Positions 35,217 through 44,634 of a DNA stretch of 64,000 nt are shown in pieces. Source of the DNA: Microbacterium sufflavum (GTDB lineage: Bacteria; Actinomycetota; Actinomycetes; Actinomycetales; Microbacteriaceae); NCBI RefSeq assembly GCF_023091155.1, contig NZ_JAHWXK010000001.1:2914001-2978000 (forward strand), in the 5' to 3' direction. How positions within the stretch are numbered: the first letter of the stretch is position 1; each line of letters begins with the position of its first letter. Below the pieces are notes generated by a model. The model saw nothing but the letters and a program-made list of their open reading frames with translations, was not told where the DNA came from and made no database searches. The position numbers were made by a program, and so were the translations under genes.

Positions 35217-36402
35217 ATACTCCGTGATCTCCGACACCGAGGAGTTCCTGGCGGCGTGCGCGGCGCTCGTGGCGGGGTCCGGCCCCGTGGCGGTCGACGT
35301 CGAGCGGGCGTCCGGTTTCCGCTACTCGCAGCGGGCCTACCTGGTGCAGGTGTTCCGTCGCGACAGCGGCGTCTTCCTGTTCGATCCTCCGGCGATCGGT
35401 GACATGGGCGCACTGCAGACCGCGATCGGCGATGTGGAGTGGGTGCTGCACGCCGCGAGTCAGGACCTGCCGTCGCTGCGGGAGCTGCACCTCGAGCCGC
35501 GCACGATCTTCGACACGGAGCTGGCGGCGCGGCTGCTCGGTCACGACCGCGTCGGGCTCGCGGCGGTGGTGGAGGACACACTGGGCATCACGCTGAAGAA
35601 GGAGCACTCGGCGGCTGACTGGTCGACCCGTCCGCTCCCCGCCGCCTGGCTCGAGTACGCCGCGCTCGACGTGCTGCACCTGGTGGACGTGCGCGACGCC
35701 CTGGTCGCCGAGCTCGAGGAGCAGGGCAAGACCGACTTCGCCGCCCAGGAGTTCGCGGCCACGCTGGCGCGCACGCCCAAGGCCCCGCGCGAAGATCCGT
35801 GGCGGCGCCTCAGCGGGTTGCACCAGGTGCGCGGCGCCCGTAACCTCGCCGTCGCCCGCGCCCTGTGGGAGGCGCGGGAGATGTACGCGCAGCAGCAGGA
35901 CATCTCCCCCGGAAGGCTCGTCCCCGACCGCTCGCTCGTGGCGGCCGTGCTCGCCAACCCCGCGTCGAAGCAGGCGCTGGCCGGCATCAAGGAGTTCCAG
36001 GGTCGCGCGAGCCGCACCCAGCTCGACCGCTGGTGGCAGGCCATCGTCGACGGTCGCGCGGCCGAGCAGCTGCCGCGCGAGCGCGTCCCCAGCGACACCC
36101 TTCCCCCGCCGCGCGCCTGGTCCGATCGGAACCCCGAGGCGGACGCACGGTTGAAGGCCGCACGCCCCGCGGTCGAGGCGGTGGCGGAGGAGCTGGGCAT
36201 GCCCACCGAGAATCTCCTCACGCCCGACTACCTGCGCCGCGTGTGCTGGGACTCCCCCGGCACCACCGCGGCGGAGATCGGCGACGCCCTCGCCGCGCTC
36301 GGTGCGCGTCCCTGGCAGATTGAACAGACCGCACAGAAGATCGCGGACGCCTTTGTAGAGGCGGCGCAAGCGCCCGACACCACCTCCCCGACCGCTTCGT
36401 AG
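35209..36402 (+). CDS. rnd: Ribonuclease D
   Basis: A 397-residue DEDD-family 3'-5' exoribonuclease involved in tRNA or structured RNA maturation. The exonuclease motifs are GPVAVDVERASGFRY (Exo I, D and E), HAASQDLPSLREL (Exo II Asp), and WLEYAALDVLHLVDVRDAL (Exo III, Y-A-A-x-D). An HRDC domain follows (about 210-290, ARNLAVARALWEAREMYAQQQD). The GTG at 35209 overlaps the DUF3000 gene. A possible -10 (TAGACT) for the fadA gene lies 40 bases after the stop. Confidence 0.92.
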   Translation: MTEYSVISDTEEFLAACAALVAGSGPVAVDVERASGFRYSQRAYLVQVFRRDSGVFLFDPPAIGDMGALQTAIGDVEWVLHAASQDLPSLRELHLEPRTIFDTELAARLLGHDRVGLAAVVEDTLGITLKKEHSAADWSTRPLPAAWLEYAALDVLHLVDVRDALVAELEEQGKTDFAAQEFAATLARTPKAPREDPWRRLSGLHQVRGARNLAVARALWEAREMYAQQQDISPGRLVPDRSLVAAVLANPASKQALAGIKEFQGRASRTQLDRWWQAIVDGRAAEQLPRERVPSDTLPPPRAWSDRNPEADARLKAARPAVEAVAEELGMPTENLLTPDYLRRVCWDSPGTTAAEIGDALAALGARPWQIEQTAQKIADAFVEAAQAPDTTSPTAS

Positions 36403-36441
36403 GTTCGATCCAACCGATTCCTCCCGGTTTTCACGGCTTCC

Positions 36442-36447
36442 TAGACT
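36442..36447 (+). promoter_or_regulatory. -10 element upstream of fadA
   Basis: TAGACT in the 75-base gap between rnd and fadA, 31 bases before the GTG at 36478. A CTGGAGGC Shine-Dalgarno lies close to the start. No convincing -35 is seen. Confidence 0.4.
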
Positions 36448-36477
36448 GAGGTCAACCCCAAGAAACCTGGAGGCAGA

Positions 36478-37683
36478 GTGGCCGAGATCTCGGACGTCTT
36501 CTTCGTCGATGGCGTGCGCACCCCGTTCGGGCGCGCCGGCGAAAAAGGCATGTACTGGAACACCCGCGCGGATGACCTCGCCGTCAAGACGACCATCGGG
36601 CTGATGGAGCGCAACGCCGCCGTGCCGGCCGACCGCATCGACGATGTCGCCATCGCGGCGACCAGCCAGACCGGTGACCAGGGGCTCACGCTCGGCCGGT
36701 CCGTCGCGATCCTGGCCGGTCTCCCCCAGACGGTGCCCGGACTCGCGGTGGAGCGCATGTGCGCGGGCGCGATGACCAGCGTCACCACGATGGGCGCGTC
36801 GATCGGCGTCGGCATGTACGACCTCGCCCTCGCGGGTGGCGTCGAGCACATGGGCCACCACCCGATCGGCTCCAACGCCGACCCCAACCCGCGCTTCGTC
36901 GCTGAGAAGATGGTCGACCCTGGCGCGCTCAACATGGGTGTCACGGCGGAGCGCATCTTCGACCGGTTCCCGCACCTCACCAAGGAGCGCTCCGACCGCT
37001 TCGGCATGCTGAGCCAGCACAAGGTGCAGGCGGCGTACGACGCCGGCAAGATCCAGCCCGACCTGGTTCCCGTCGCGATCAAGGGCGCCGACGGCGCGTG
37101 GGGTCTGGCCACCGAGGACGAGGGCCGTCGCCCGCAGACCACGATGGAGGACCTCGCCGGGCTCAAGACGCCGTTCCGTCCGCACGGACGCGTCACGGCG
37201 GGCACGTCCTCGCCGTTGACCGACGGCGCGACCATGTCGCTGCTCGCCGGTGGGGGTGCGGTGAAGGAGCTCGGTCTCGCGCCGAAGATGCGCATGGTGT
37301 CGTTCGCCTTCGCGGGCGTGCAGCCGGAGATCATGGGCATCGGCCCGATCCCGTCCACGGAGAAGGCGCTCAAGAAGGCCGGACTCGACATCTCCGACAT
37401 CGGGCTGTTCGAGCTGAATGAGGCGTTCGCGATCCAGGTGATCTCGCTCCTCGACCACTTCGGCATCGCCGACGACGACCCCCGCGTCAACCAGTGGGGC
37501 GGGGCGATCGCGCTCGGACACCCCCTCGCGGCCTCCGGCGTCCGACTGATGATCCAGCTCGCCGCACAGTTCGCCGAGCGTCCCGACGTCCGCTACGGCC
37601 TGACCGCGATGTGCGTCGGCCTCGGTCAGGGCGGCTCGGTCATCTGGGAGAACCCGCACTACGACGGAAAGAAGAAGAAGTGA
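36478..37683 (+). CDS. fadA: Acetyl-CoA acyltransferase (3-ketoacyl-CoA thiolase)
   Basis: A 401-residue thiolase, the last step of fatty acid beta-oxidation. The nucleophile Cys is in VERMCAGAMTS, the catalytic His in WGGAIALGHPLAASG and the second Cys in LTAMCVGLGQGGSVIWE. It is the beta partner of a trifunctional complex with the fadB product that follows; the genes overlap by four bases (GTGA). GTG at 36478 is chosen from the family start MAEISDVFFVDGVRTPFGR and a nearby Shine-Dalgarno. The C-terminal lysine run is harmless variation. Confidence 0.95.
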   Translation: MAEISDVFFVDGVRTPFGRAGEKGMYWNTRADDLAVKTTIGLMERNAAVPADRIDDVAIAATSQTGDQGLTLGRSVAILAGLPQTVPGLAVERMCAGAMTSVTTMGASIGVGMYDLALAGGVEHMGHHPIGSNADPNPRFVAEKMVDPGALNMGVTAERIFDRFPHLTKERSDRFGMLSQHKVQAAYDAGKIQPDLVPVAIKGADGAWGLATEDEGRRPQTTMEDLAGLKTPFRPHGRVTAGTSSPLTDGATMSLLAGGGAVKELGLAPKMRMVSFAFAGVQPEIMGIGPIPSTEKALKKAGLDISDIGLFELNEAFAIQVISLLDHFGIADDDPRVNQWGGAIALGHPLAASGVRLMIQLAAQFAERPDVRYGLTAMCVGLGQGGSVIWENPHYDGKKKK

Positions 37684-39821
37684 GCTACGACGACGTCGAC
37701 TTCTCGCCCATCCAGGCGCTGACGGAGGGCGAGGTGATCACGCACTCCCCCGTGCGCGACATCCGCCTCCCCTCCGGCAAGGTCCTCGCCCTCATCACCC
37801 TCGACAACGGCCGCGACCACACGCGCCCGAACACGCTCGGGCCGGCCACGCTCACCGAACTCGGCGAGACGCTGGACGCGCTGAAGGCACGGGCGGCGTC
37901 CGGGGAGATCCAGGCCGTCGGCATCACGGGCAAGCAATACATCCTGGCCGCCGGCGCCGACCTGTCCGACATCAGCAAGGTCGGCTCGCGCGACAACGCC
38001 CGCCTCATCGCGCAGCTCGGGCACCGGGTGCTCGGCAAGCTCGGTGAGCTCGGCGTGCCGTCGTTCGCGTTCGTGAACGGTCTGGCGCTCGGTGGAGGGC
38101 TGGAGATCGCGCTGAACTCCAGCTACCGCACCGTCGACGCCTCGGCCGCTGCCGTGGCGCTCCCCGAGGTGTTCCTCGGCATCATCCCCGGCTGGGGCGG
38201 CGCCTACCTGCTGCCGAACCTCATCGGCATCGAGAACGCGCTCGAGGTCGTCATCTCGAACCCGCTCAAGCAGAACCGCATGCTGAAGCCGCAGCAGGCG
38301 TTCGACCTGGGCATCTTCGACGCGATCTTCCCCGCCGCGAACTACCTCGAGAACTCGCTGACCTGGGCCGACGCGGTCCTCGGCGGCAAGAAGGTGGAGC
38401 GCAAGAACGAGCCGGGCAAGATCGAGCGGCTCACCAAGTGGCCGATCGCGATCAAGATGGCGCGCGGCATGCTCGAGTCGAAGATCGGCACCGTGCCGAA
38501 GTCGCCGTACGCGGCGCTCGACCTGCTCGACAAGGCCAAGAGCGGCACCAAGGCCGAGGGCTTCGCCCGCGAGGACGAGGCACTGGCCGAGCTCGTGACC
38601 GGCGATCAGTTCGCCGCCTCGATGTACGCCTTCGATCTCGTGCAGAAGCGGGCCAAGCGCCCGGTCGGCGCGCCCGACAAGGCGCTCGCGAAGAAGGTCA
38701 CCAAGGTCGGCATCATCGGTGCCGGACTCATGGCGAGCCAGTTCGCGCTGCTCTTCGTGCGCAAGCTCCAGGTCCCCGTCCTCATCACCGACCTCGATCA
38801 GGCGCGGGTCGACAAGGGCGTGGCGTACATCCACGACGAGATCGGGAAGCTGGAGGGCAAGGGGCGCCTCGACGCCGACACCGCCAACAAGCTGCGCGCG
38901 CTGGTCACGGGCACGACCGACAAGAGCCTGTACGCCGACTGCGACTTCGTGATCGAGGCGGTCTTCGAAGAGGTCGGCGTCAAGCAGCAGGTCTTCGGCG
39001 AGATCGAGAAGATCGTGGCGGAGGACACCATCCTCGCCACGAACACCTCCTCGCTCTCGGTCGAGGAGATCGGCGCGACGCTCGCTCACCCGGAGCGCCT
39101 GGTCGGGTTCCACTTCTTCAACCCGGTCGCCGTCATGCCGCTGATCGAGATCGTCAAGACGCCGAGCACCTCCGAGGCCGCACTGTCCACGGCTTTCGTG
39201 GTCGCGAAGAACCTGGGCAAGAACGCGGTCCTGACCGCCGACGCACCCGGCTTCGTGGTGAACCGTCTGCTGGCCAAGGTCATGGGCGAGGCTGCGCGCG
39301 CGGTCTACGAGGGCACCCCGATCGCCGAGGTGGAGAAGGCGTTCGCGCCGCTCGGCCTGCCCATGGGGCCGTTCCAGCTGATCGACCTGGTCGGATGGAA
39401 GGTCGCCGCCCACGTGCAGGACACGATGGTGCACGCCTTCCCCGACCGGTTCTACGCGAACGAGAACTTCCACGCCCTCGCCGCGCTCGACCAGGTCGTG
39501 GAGAAGGACAAGGGCGGCCGGGTGGTCGGCTGGAGCAAGCAGGCCGAGAAGGTCATCAAGCCCGCACTCGGCAAGAGTCCGGCCTCTGCGGCGACCATCC
39601 TGCAGCGCGTGCAGGACGGCCTGGCGACGGAGATCAAGCTGATGCTGGACGAGGGCGTCGTGCCCGAGGTGGAGGACATCGACCTGTGCCTCATCCTCGG
39701 CGCAGGCTGGCCGTTCATCGACGGCGGCGCCTCGCCCTACCTCGACCGCGAGGGCGCTTCGGAACGCGCCTTCGGCGGCTCGTTCCACACGCCGCAGATC
39801 CGCGGCATCGAGAACCGCTGA
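37680..39821 (+). CDS. fadB: 3-hydroxyacyl-CoA dehydrogenase/enoyl-CoA hydratase (FadB/FadJ-type)
   Basis: A 713-residue fusion enzyme for the middle steps of beta-oxidation. The crotonase domain has NGLALGGGLEIALNSSYR and LPEVFLGIIPGWGGAYLLPNLIG. The NAD-binding domain starts VTKVGIIGAGLMASQFALLF and its catalytic segment is HFFNPVAVMPLIEIVKT, with the C-terminal domain DAPGFVVNRLLAKVMGEAARAV. The stop codon TGA abuts the stop of the convergent GMC gene; the two form the palindrome TGATCA. The product acts with the FadA thiolase. Confidence 0.95.
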   Translation: MSYDDVDFSPIQALTEGEVITHSPVRDIRLPSGKVLALITLDNGRDHTRPNTLGPATLTELGETLDALKARAASGEIQAVGITGKQYILAAGADLSDISKVGSRDNARLIAQLGHRVLGKLGELGVPSFAFVNGLALGGGLEIALNSSYRTVDASAAAVALPEVFLGIIPGWGGAYLLPNLIGIENALEVVISNPLKQNRMLKPQQAFDLGIFDAIFPAANYLENSLTWADAVLGGKKVERKNEPGKIERLTKWPIAIKMARGMLESKIGTVPKSPYAALDLLDKAKSGTKAEGFAREDEALAELVTGDQFAASMYAFDLVQKRAKRPVGAPDKALAKKVTKVGIIGAGLMASQFALLFVRKLQVPVLITDLDQARVDKGVAYIHDEIGKLEGKGRLDADTANKLRALVTGTTDKSLYADCDFVIEAVFEEVGVKQQVFGEIEKIVAEDTILATNTSSLSVEEIGATLAHPERLVGFHFFNPVAVMPLIEIVKTPSTSEAALSTAFVVAKNLGKNAVLTADAPGFVVNRLLAKVMGEAARAVYEGTPIAEVEKAFAPLGLPMGPFQLIDLVGWKVAAHVQDTMVHAFPDRFYANENFHALAALDQVVEKDKGGRVVGWSKQAEKVIKPALGKSPASAATILQRVQDGLATEIKLMLDEGVVPEVEDIDLCLILGAGWPFIDGGASPYLDREGASERAFGGSFHTPQIRGIENR

Positions 39822-41486
39822 TCAGTCCGACGACGGGGGCCGTGCCGAGCGCGCGGCCCCCGTCGTCGCGTCCTGGGCAGGGCGCTCGTCGGGCTCCCCG
39901 CGGCGCGGCCAGTGCGACATCGCCCGTTCCGCCAGGGCGGTGATGGTGAGCGACGGGTTGACACCGGGGTTCGCGGGGACCGCAGCACCGTCCACGACGT
40001 GCAGCCCGGGATGACCCCAGACGCGGTGGTACTCGTCCACGACGCCGGTCTCCGGGGCCGAGGAGATGACCGCCCCGCCGAGGAAGTGCGCCGTCAGCGG
40101 GATCCCGAACACCTCCGGCCACGACCCGCGCGCCTCGGCACGGATCCCGCTCTCCTGCTCGAGCCGCGCCGCGATCGCCTGCGCCGCACGGTGTGCCTCC
40201 GGCAGGTGACTCGGGTTCGGCGCACCGTGCCCCTGCGCGCTGGTCAGACGCCAGCGCCCGAACCGCCGCCGCAGCGACAGCGTGAGGGAGTTGTCGGCGG
40301 TCTGCATGACGAGGGCGATGATCCCGCGCTCGCTCCACCGCCGGAGCGACCCGAGCCGGACCGCGGTGACCGGTGCGCGGAGGATTCCCCGCACGAGCGC
40401 TGCCAGGCGTCCGGGCAGCGACCTCTCCCCCGGCACGAGCACGGTGGCCAGAGCTCCCATCAGGTTCGACCCCGGACCGTAGCGGACGTTCTCGACGTGG
40501 GTGCGCTCGTCCACGTGGAAGGACGTCGTGATCGCCACACCCCGCGCGAGCTGAAGCTGCTCCGGAACGCGCACGGCCACGGCGCCGTCGAGCGCCTCGG
40601 AGTTCGTGCGGGTCAGGCGCCCCACGGCGTCGGGTATCCGAGGGAGCGCGCCGGTGTGCTTCATCCGGTGCAGCAGCTGCTGCGTGCCCCAGGTGCCGGC
40701 GGCGAGCACGACCTCCCGCGCCGTCACGGTGCGGGCCCGGCGCCGCAGCCAGGCCCCGCTGCGCACGGTCGTGATCGCGAAGCCGCCCGTCGCCAGCTCC
40801 CGCACCTCGGTGACCGTGCGGAGGGGCTCGATCGCGACTCCGCGTCGCTCCGCCAGCGCGAGGTAGTTCTTCACCAGGGTGTTCTTCGCGCCGACGCGGC
40901 ACCCCACCATGCAGTTGCCGCAGAGCGTGCACCCCGTGCGGTCGGGACCCTCCCCGCCGAAGTACGGATCGGGCACGCGGCGCCCCGGCTCGCCGAACCA
41001 CACCCCGATGGGTGCCCGGCGGAAGCTCTCCCCCACGCCGAGGTCGTCCGCGGCTCCCGCCATGATCCGTTCGACCGGCCCGCTGTGCGGATACGCATCG
41101 ACCACGCCGAGCATGCGCTTCGCGGTTGCGTAGTGCGGAGCGAGCGCCGCCCGCCAGTCACGGATCGAGCCCCACTGCGGGTCGGCGAAGAACGCGGGGC
41201 CCGGCTCGTAGAGCGTGTTGGCGTAGTTGAGCGAGCCTCCGCCCACACCGGCTCCCGCGAGGATCATGACGTGCGGGAGGCGGTGGATGCGCTGCACGCC
41301 GAAGCACCCGAGCGCGGGCGCCCACAGGTACCGGCGCACGTTCCAGCTCGTCTTCGCGAAGTCGTCGTCGGCGAAGCGCCGCCCGGCCTCGAACACGCGG
41401 ACACGGTAGCCCTTCTCGCTCAGCCGCAGCGCCGCGACCGAGCCGCCGAAACCCGACCCCACGACCACGACGTCCTCATCGAACAC
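39822..41486 (-). CDS. GMC family FAD-dependent oxidoreductase
   Basis: A 554-residue glucose-methanol-choline type flavoprotein, near the cholesterol oxidase branch. The FAD motif is VVVVGSGFGGSVAALRLSEKGYRVRVFEAG, followed by LAGAGVGGGSLNYANTLYEP. A Cys-containing segment DRTGCTLCGNCMVGC, typical of this actinobacterial branch, follows. The C-terminal FAD-contact block is GLHVVDGAAVPANPGVNPSLTITALAERAM. The substrate is not known; a lipid alcohol fits the neighbours (lipid kinase, AGPS-like enzyme). The GTG at 41486 overlaps the kinase gene by 11 bases. Confidence 0.88.
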   Translation of the reverse strand: MFDEDVVVVGSGFGGSVAALRLSEKGYRVRVFEAGRRFADDDFAKTSWNVRRYLWAPALGCFGVQRIHRLPHVMILAGAGVGGGSLNYANTLYEPGPAFFADPQWGSIRDWRAALAPHYATAKRMLGVVDAYPHSGPVERIMAGAADDLGVGESFRRAPIGVWFGEPGRRVPDPYFGGEGPDRTGCTLCGNCMVGCRVGAKNTLVKNYLALAERRGVAIEPLRTVTEVRELATGGFAITTVRSGAWLRRRARTVTAREVVLAAGTWGTQQLLHRMKHTGALPRIPDAVGRLTRTNSEALDGAVAVRVPEQLQLARGVAITTSFHVDERTHVENVRYGPGSNLMGALATVLVPGERSLPGRLAALVRGILRAPVTAVRLGSLRRWSERGIIALVMQTADNSLTLSLRRRFGRWRLTSAQGHGAPNPSHLPEAHRAAQAIAARLEQESGIRAEARGSWPEVFGIPLTAHFLGGAVISSAPETGVVDEYHRVWGHPGLHVVDGAAVPANPGVNPSLTITALAERAMSHWPRRGEPDERPAQDATTGAARSARPPSSD

Positions 41487-42390
41487 GGGCGTCTCCCTCG
41501 CTCGGTGGGGTCATCATCGTCAGCGCACCCGTCCGCACGGAGATGGTGCAGACGTCCTCGCCCCGGCGCTCGCCGTCGGCGTACACCACGAGTCCGGGCG
41601 CGGCGACCGTGACGCGGCGCGCTGCCGTGTGCTGCACCTCGGGACGGGCCAGGTGTGCCCCGCGCAGCAGGAGGGGGAACAGCCGCACGAGTCGGGTGCG
41701 GCCGAGCGGTGCGACGCGGACGACGTCGAGCCGCCCGTCGTCGGGCAGGGCGCCGACGCACACCGGCATGCCTCCGCCGTAGCTGGCCGTGTTCCCGATG
41801 GCCACCAGAGTCCCCCGGGCGGTGATCGGCCGTTCGTCGTCGACCGTGACGGTGAAGTCGAGCGGCCGCAGCCGGACGAGCTCGATGAGCAGGGCCAGGT
41901 AGTACCGGAGGGCGCCGGAGGGCCAGCGCAGACGGTTGGTGCGGTCGCTCACCCTCGCGTCGAAGCCCAACGCCACGACCGTGAGGAAGGCGGCACGACC
42001 CGCGCGCGTCTCGACCTCACCCACGTCGATCGCCCGGGGCGTGCCGGTGAGGGCGAGTTCGACGGCTGCGGCGGCGTCGTGTCGCGGCAGGCCGAGCGCG
42101 CGGGCGAGGTCGTTGCCCGTCCCGGCGGGCACCAGGGTGATCGGGACGGCGGCGGCGCACACGACATCGAGGATCCCCGACAGCGTGCCGTCCCCGCCGA
42201 CCACCACGAGCCCGTCCGGCCCGCCCACGAGGGCTTCAGACGCCAGCGCCGTCGTGTCCGCCGCCGAGTCCCCGACGTAGAGTCTGACGCTCGCGCCGCG
42301 CTGTCGAAGGTGTGCCACCGCGAGCTCGGTCAGACGGCGGCCGCGCCCCTTGCCCGCGCGGGGGTTCGACAGCACCGCGATGTGGCCCAC
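41476..42390 (-). CDS. Diacylglycerol/lipid kinase family protein
   Basis: A 304-residue DAGK-catalytic-domain protein. The family motif GGDGTLSGILDVV is present in VVVGGDGTLS, preceded by the N-terminal phosphate-binding NPRAGKGRGRR. VPAGTGNDLARALG is the substrate/nucleotide loop and DVGEVETRAGRAAFLTVVALGFDARV follows. It should phosphorylate a lipid such as diacylglycerol. It lies between the AGPS-like gene (one-base gap) and the GMC gene (11-base overlap), so all three are one operon. The start is GTG. Confidence 0.88.
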   Translation of the reverse strand: MGHIAVLSNPRAGKGRGRRLTELAVAHLRQRGASVRLYVGDSAADTTALASEALVGGPDGLVVVGGDGTLSGILDVVCAAAVPITLVPAGTGNDLARALGLPRHDAAAAVELALTGTPRAIDVGEVETRAGRAAFLTVVALGFDARVSDRTNRLRWPSGALRYYLALLIELVRLRPLDFTVTVDDERPITARGTLVAIGNTASYGGGMPVCVGALPDDGRLDVVRVAPLGRTRLVRLFPLLLRGAHLARPEVQHTAARRVTVAAPGLVVYADGERRGEDVCTISVRTGALTMMTPPSEGDARVR

Positions 42391-42391
42391 G

Positions 42392-44020
42392 TCAGTCCCC
42401 CGCCGGGAGGGCAGCGGGGATCACGGCGCCCGGGTTCAGGAGCGCCTGCGGGTCGAGCTCGCGCTTGATCGCCGTGAGGATCCGCATCCCGGCCGGTCCG
42501 AGCTCCTGCGCCAGCCAGGGCGCGTGATCCCGTCCGACCGCGTGATGGTGGCTGATGGTGCCCCCGTGCGCGAGGATCGCGTCGTTCACGCGTGCCTTGA
42601 CGGTCGTCCACACCGGGAGCGGATCGCTGCGGATCCCGGCCAGGACGGTGAAGTACAGCGACGCCCCCGTGGGGTACAGGTGCGAGACGTGGCACATCAC
42701 GGTCGACCGGGCCCCCGCGTCGCGGAAGCCCTCGCGCAGGGCGGTCTCGACCGCGGCCTTCAGCGTCGCGAGCCCCGTCCAGGTGGTGGCGGTCTCGAGG
42801 GTCTCGCAGAACACACCGGCGTCGAGCAGGGAGTCGCGCAGGTAGGGCCCGTCGAATCGGCCGGCCGCCCACTCCTCCGCATCCCCTGCGCCCGACGACG
42901 TCCCGCCCGCCGCGCGCAGCAGCGCGGTCGTCCGGGCGCGCCGCGCGTCGATGTCATCGCCCTCGTACACGGTCACGACGCTGGCGCCGCGCGCGATCGC
43001 CTTCCCGATCCGGCCGACCTGCGCGAGACCGACGGCGGTCTCGGCCTCGTCGGACAGACGGATCACGGTGGGACCCGCGCCGTGCTGCGCGACGCGGCGG
43101 AGTCCGTCGACCCCGTGCGCGAAGTCGGGGAACGACCATGACTCGAACACCCGCTCGGCGGGCACGGGGTGCACGCGCACGCGGACCTCGGTGATGACGC
43201 CGAAGATGCCCTCCGACCCCAGGAACAGCCGGATCAGGTCGGGTCCCGCGGCGGATCCGGGAGCCCGGCCGAGCTCGAGGTCGCCCGTCGGTGTCGCGAC
43301 CCGGAGCCCGGTGACCATGGTGTCGAAGCGTCCGTACCCTGAGGAGTTCTGGCCCGACGAACGCGCGGCCGCGAAGCCGCCGATGGTCGCATAGCGGAAG
43401 CTCTGCGGGTAGTGTCCCAGCTCGAGCCCGTGCGCTGCCAGCTGCGCCTCGGCGTCGGGGCCGGTCGTCCCGGCCGCGAACACCGCCTCGCCGCTGAGCG
43501 CATCGACGCGCAGCAGGCCGCGCAGGCGGCGCAGATCCAGGCTGATCACGGCGCGGTGCGGCCCGCGCTCCGGATCGAGCGCGCCGACCACGCTCGTGCC
43601 CCCGCCGTAGGGGATCACCGCGATGTCGCGCTCCCCGGCCACGGCGAGGCATGCCATGACCTGAGCGTGGTCGGCGGGGAGCACGACCCCGTCCGGCACG
43701 CGTTGATCGCGCTCGCGGCGCCGCAGCAGGTCCGGGGTGGAGCGCCCGCCGGCGTGACGGATCCTCGCCTCGTCCGCGTGGTCCACCCCGTCGACGCCGA
43801 CGACGGCCGCGAACGCCGCCCGGTCGTCGTCGGTGAGCGCGCTCGGTCGGACGCGCACCTCCGCGAGCGACGGCGGCGGCGCAGGGCGGCGCACTCGCCC
43901 CAGCAGCAGCGGGATCAGGGCTCGCACGGCGCGCGGAAGCTCCTTCGCCTTCGCCGGATCGCCCCAGCCGTTCCACCGCATGGGCTCCTGTTCGGCGGCC
44001 CTGCCGATCTCGTCCTGCAT
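42392..44020 (-). CDS. FAD-binding oxidase, alkyldihydroxyacetonephosphate synthase-like
   Basis: A 542-residue FAD-linked oxidase of the PCMH/VAO type. The FAD-binding stretch includes VIPYGGGTSVVGAL and YATIGGFAAARSSGQNSSGYGR. Features of true alkyl-DHAP synthase (AGPS) are kept: the Tyr in GASLYFTVLAG and the three-His loop GGTISHHHAVGRDH, both essential in the eukaryotic enzyme. The C-terminal motif is IKRELDPQALLNPG. It could make ether lipid (alkyl-DHAP) from acyl-DHAP. It begins 20 bases from the divergent TetR gene and is followed by the lipid kinase and GMC genes. Confidence 0.85.
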   Translation of the reverse strand: MQDEIGRAAEQEPMRWNGWGDPAKAKELPRAVRALIPLLLGRVRRPAPPPSLAEVRVRPSALTDDDRAAFAAVVGVDGVDHADEARIRHAGGRSTPDLLRRRERDQRVPDGVVLPADHAQVMACLAVAGERDIAVIPYGGGTSVVGALDPERGPHRAVISLDLRRLRGLLRVDALSGEAVFAAGTTGPDAEAQLAAHGLELGHYPQSFRYATIGGFAAARSSGQNSSGYGRFDTMVTGLRVATPTGDLELGRAPGSAAGPDLIRLFLGSEGIFGVITEVRVRVHPVPAERVFESWSFPDFAHGVDGLRRVAQHGAGPTVIRLSDEAETAVGLAQVGRIGKAIARGASVVTVYEGDDIDARRARTTALLRAAGGTSSGAGDAEEWAAGRFDGPYLRDSLLDAGVFCETLETATTWTGLATLKAAVETALREGFRDAGARSTVMCHVSHLYPTGASLYFTVLAGIRSDPLPVWTTVKARVNDAILAHGGTISHHHAVGRDHAPWLAQELGPAGMRILTAIKRELDPQALLNPGAVIPAALPAGD

Positions 44021-44022
44021 GC

Positions 44023-44035
44023 GTTACAGTGTGAC
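44023..44035. promoter_or_regulatory. Imperfect palindrome between divergent genes, possible TetR operator
   Basis: GTTACAGTGTGAC has 6-base arms with five of six pairs matching, and overlaps a possible -10 (TACAGT, 44025-44030) on the plus strand. It fills most of the 20-base gap between the AGPS-like gene and the TetR gene. Binding by TetR is an inference. Confidence 0.45.
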
Positions 44036-44040
44036 ACATC

Positions 44041-44634
44041 ATGGAAGAACGTCAACCTGTCGGAGTCCCACCCGTGTGGGAACCGACGCAGACGCGGGTC
44101 CTCGACGCGGCCGACGAGCTCATCGTGCGCACCGGCATCCACGGGGTCACGATCGCAGCGCTCGCGCGCCGCTCCGGACTCAGCCGTCCGACGATCTACC
44201 GCACCTGGAGCGATGCCGACGACGTAGTGCGCGCCGCTCTGCTGCGGCGCGTCGGAACCCTCATCGGACGCTTCTCCGCGGTCGCGGACACCCGAGCCGC
44301 CCTGGTCGACGACATCCTGACGTTCACGGCCCTGTTCCGCGCCGACGACGTCTACGCCCGGCTGCTCGACGAGGAGCCGGAGGCCTTCACGCGCTACACG
44401 CTGCAGCGCGTCGGGTCGAGCCAACGGCTCATCCTCGGCTGGCTCGCCGCAGCCATCGGACGGGGCCAGAGGCACGGGTCCGTGCGGGCCGGAGCGCCCG
44501 AGGAGATCGCCGTGATGCTGCTCCTGATCGCCCAGTCGGCCGTGCTGTCGCACGCGACCGTGGCCGACCTGATCGACGAGGACGCGTGGGAGCGCGAGCT
44601 CCGCGCCGCCGTGGACGGGCACCTGCGACCGTGA
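44041..44634 (+). CDS. TetR family transcriptional regulator
   Basis: A 197-residue regulator with an N-terminal TetR helix-turn-helix (about residues 20-60): RVLDAADELIVRTGIHGVTIAALARRSGLSRPTIYRTW. The C-terminal ligand domain is divergent. It overlaps the following glpD by four bases (GTGA) and is divergent from the AGPS-like operon with only 20 bases between start codons. It most likely controls both units. The ligand, perhaps a lipid or acyl-CoA, is not predictable from the sequence. Confidence 0.88.
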   Translation: MEERQPVGVPPVWEPTQTRVLDAADELIVRTGIHGVTIAALARRSGLSRPTIYRTWSDADDVVRAALLRRVGTLIGRFSAVADTRAALVDDILTFTALFRADDVYARLLDEEPEAFTRYTLQRVGSSQRLILGWLAAAIGRGQRHGSVRAGAPEEIAVMLLLIAQSAVLSHATVADLIDEDAWERELRAAVDGHLRP

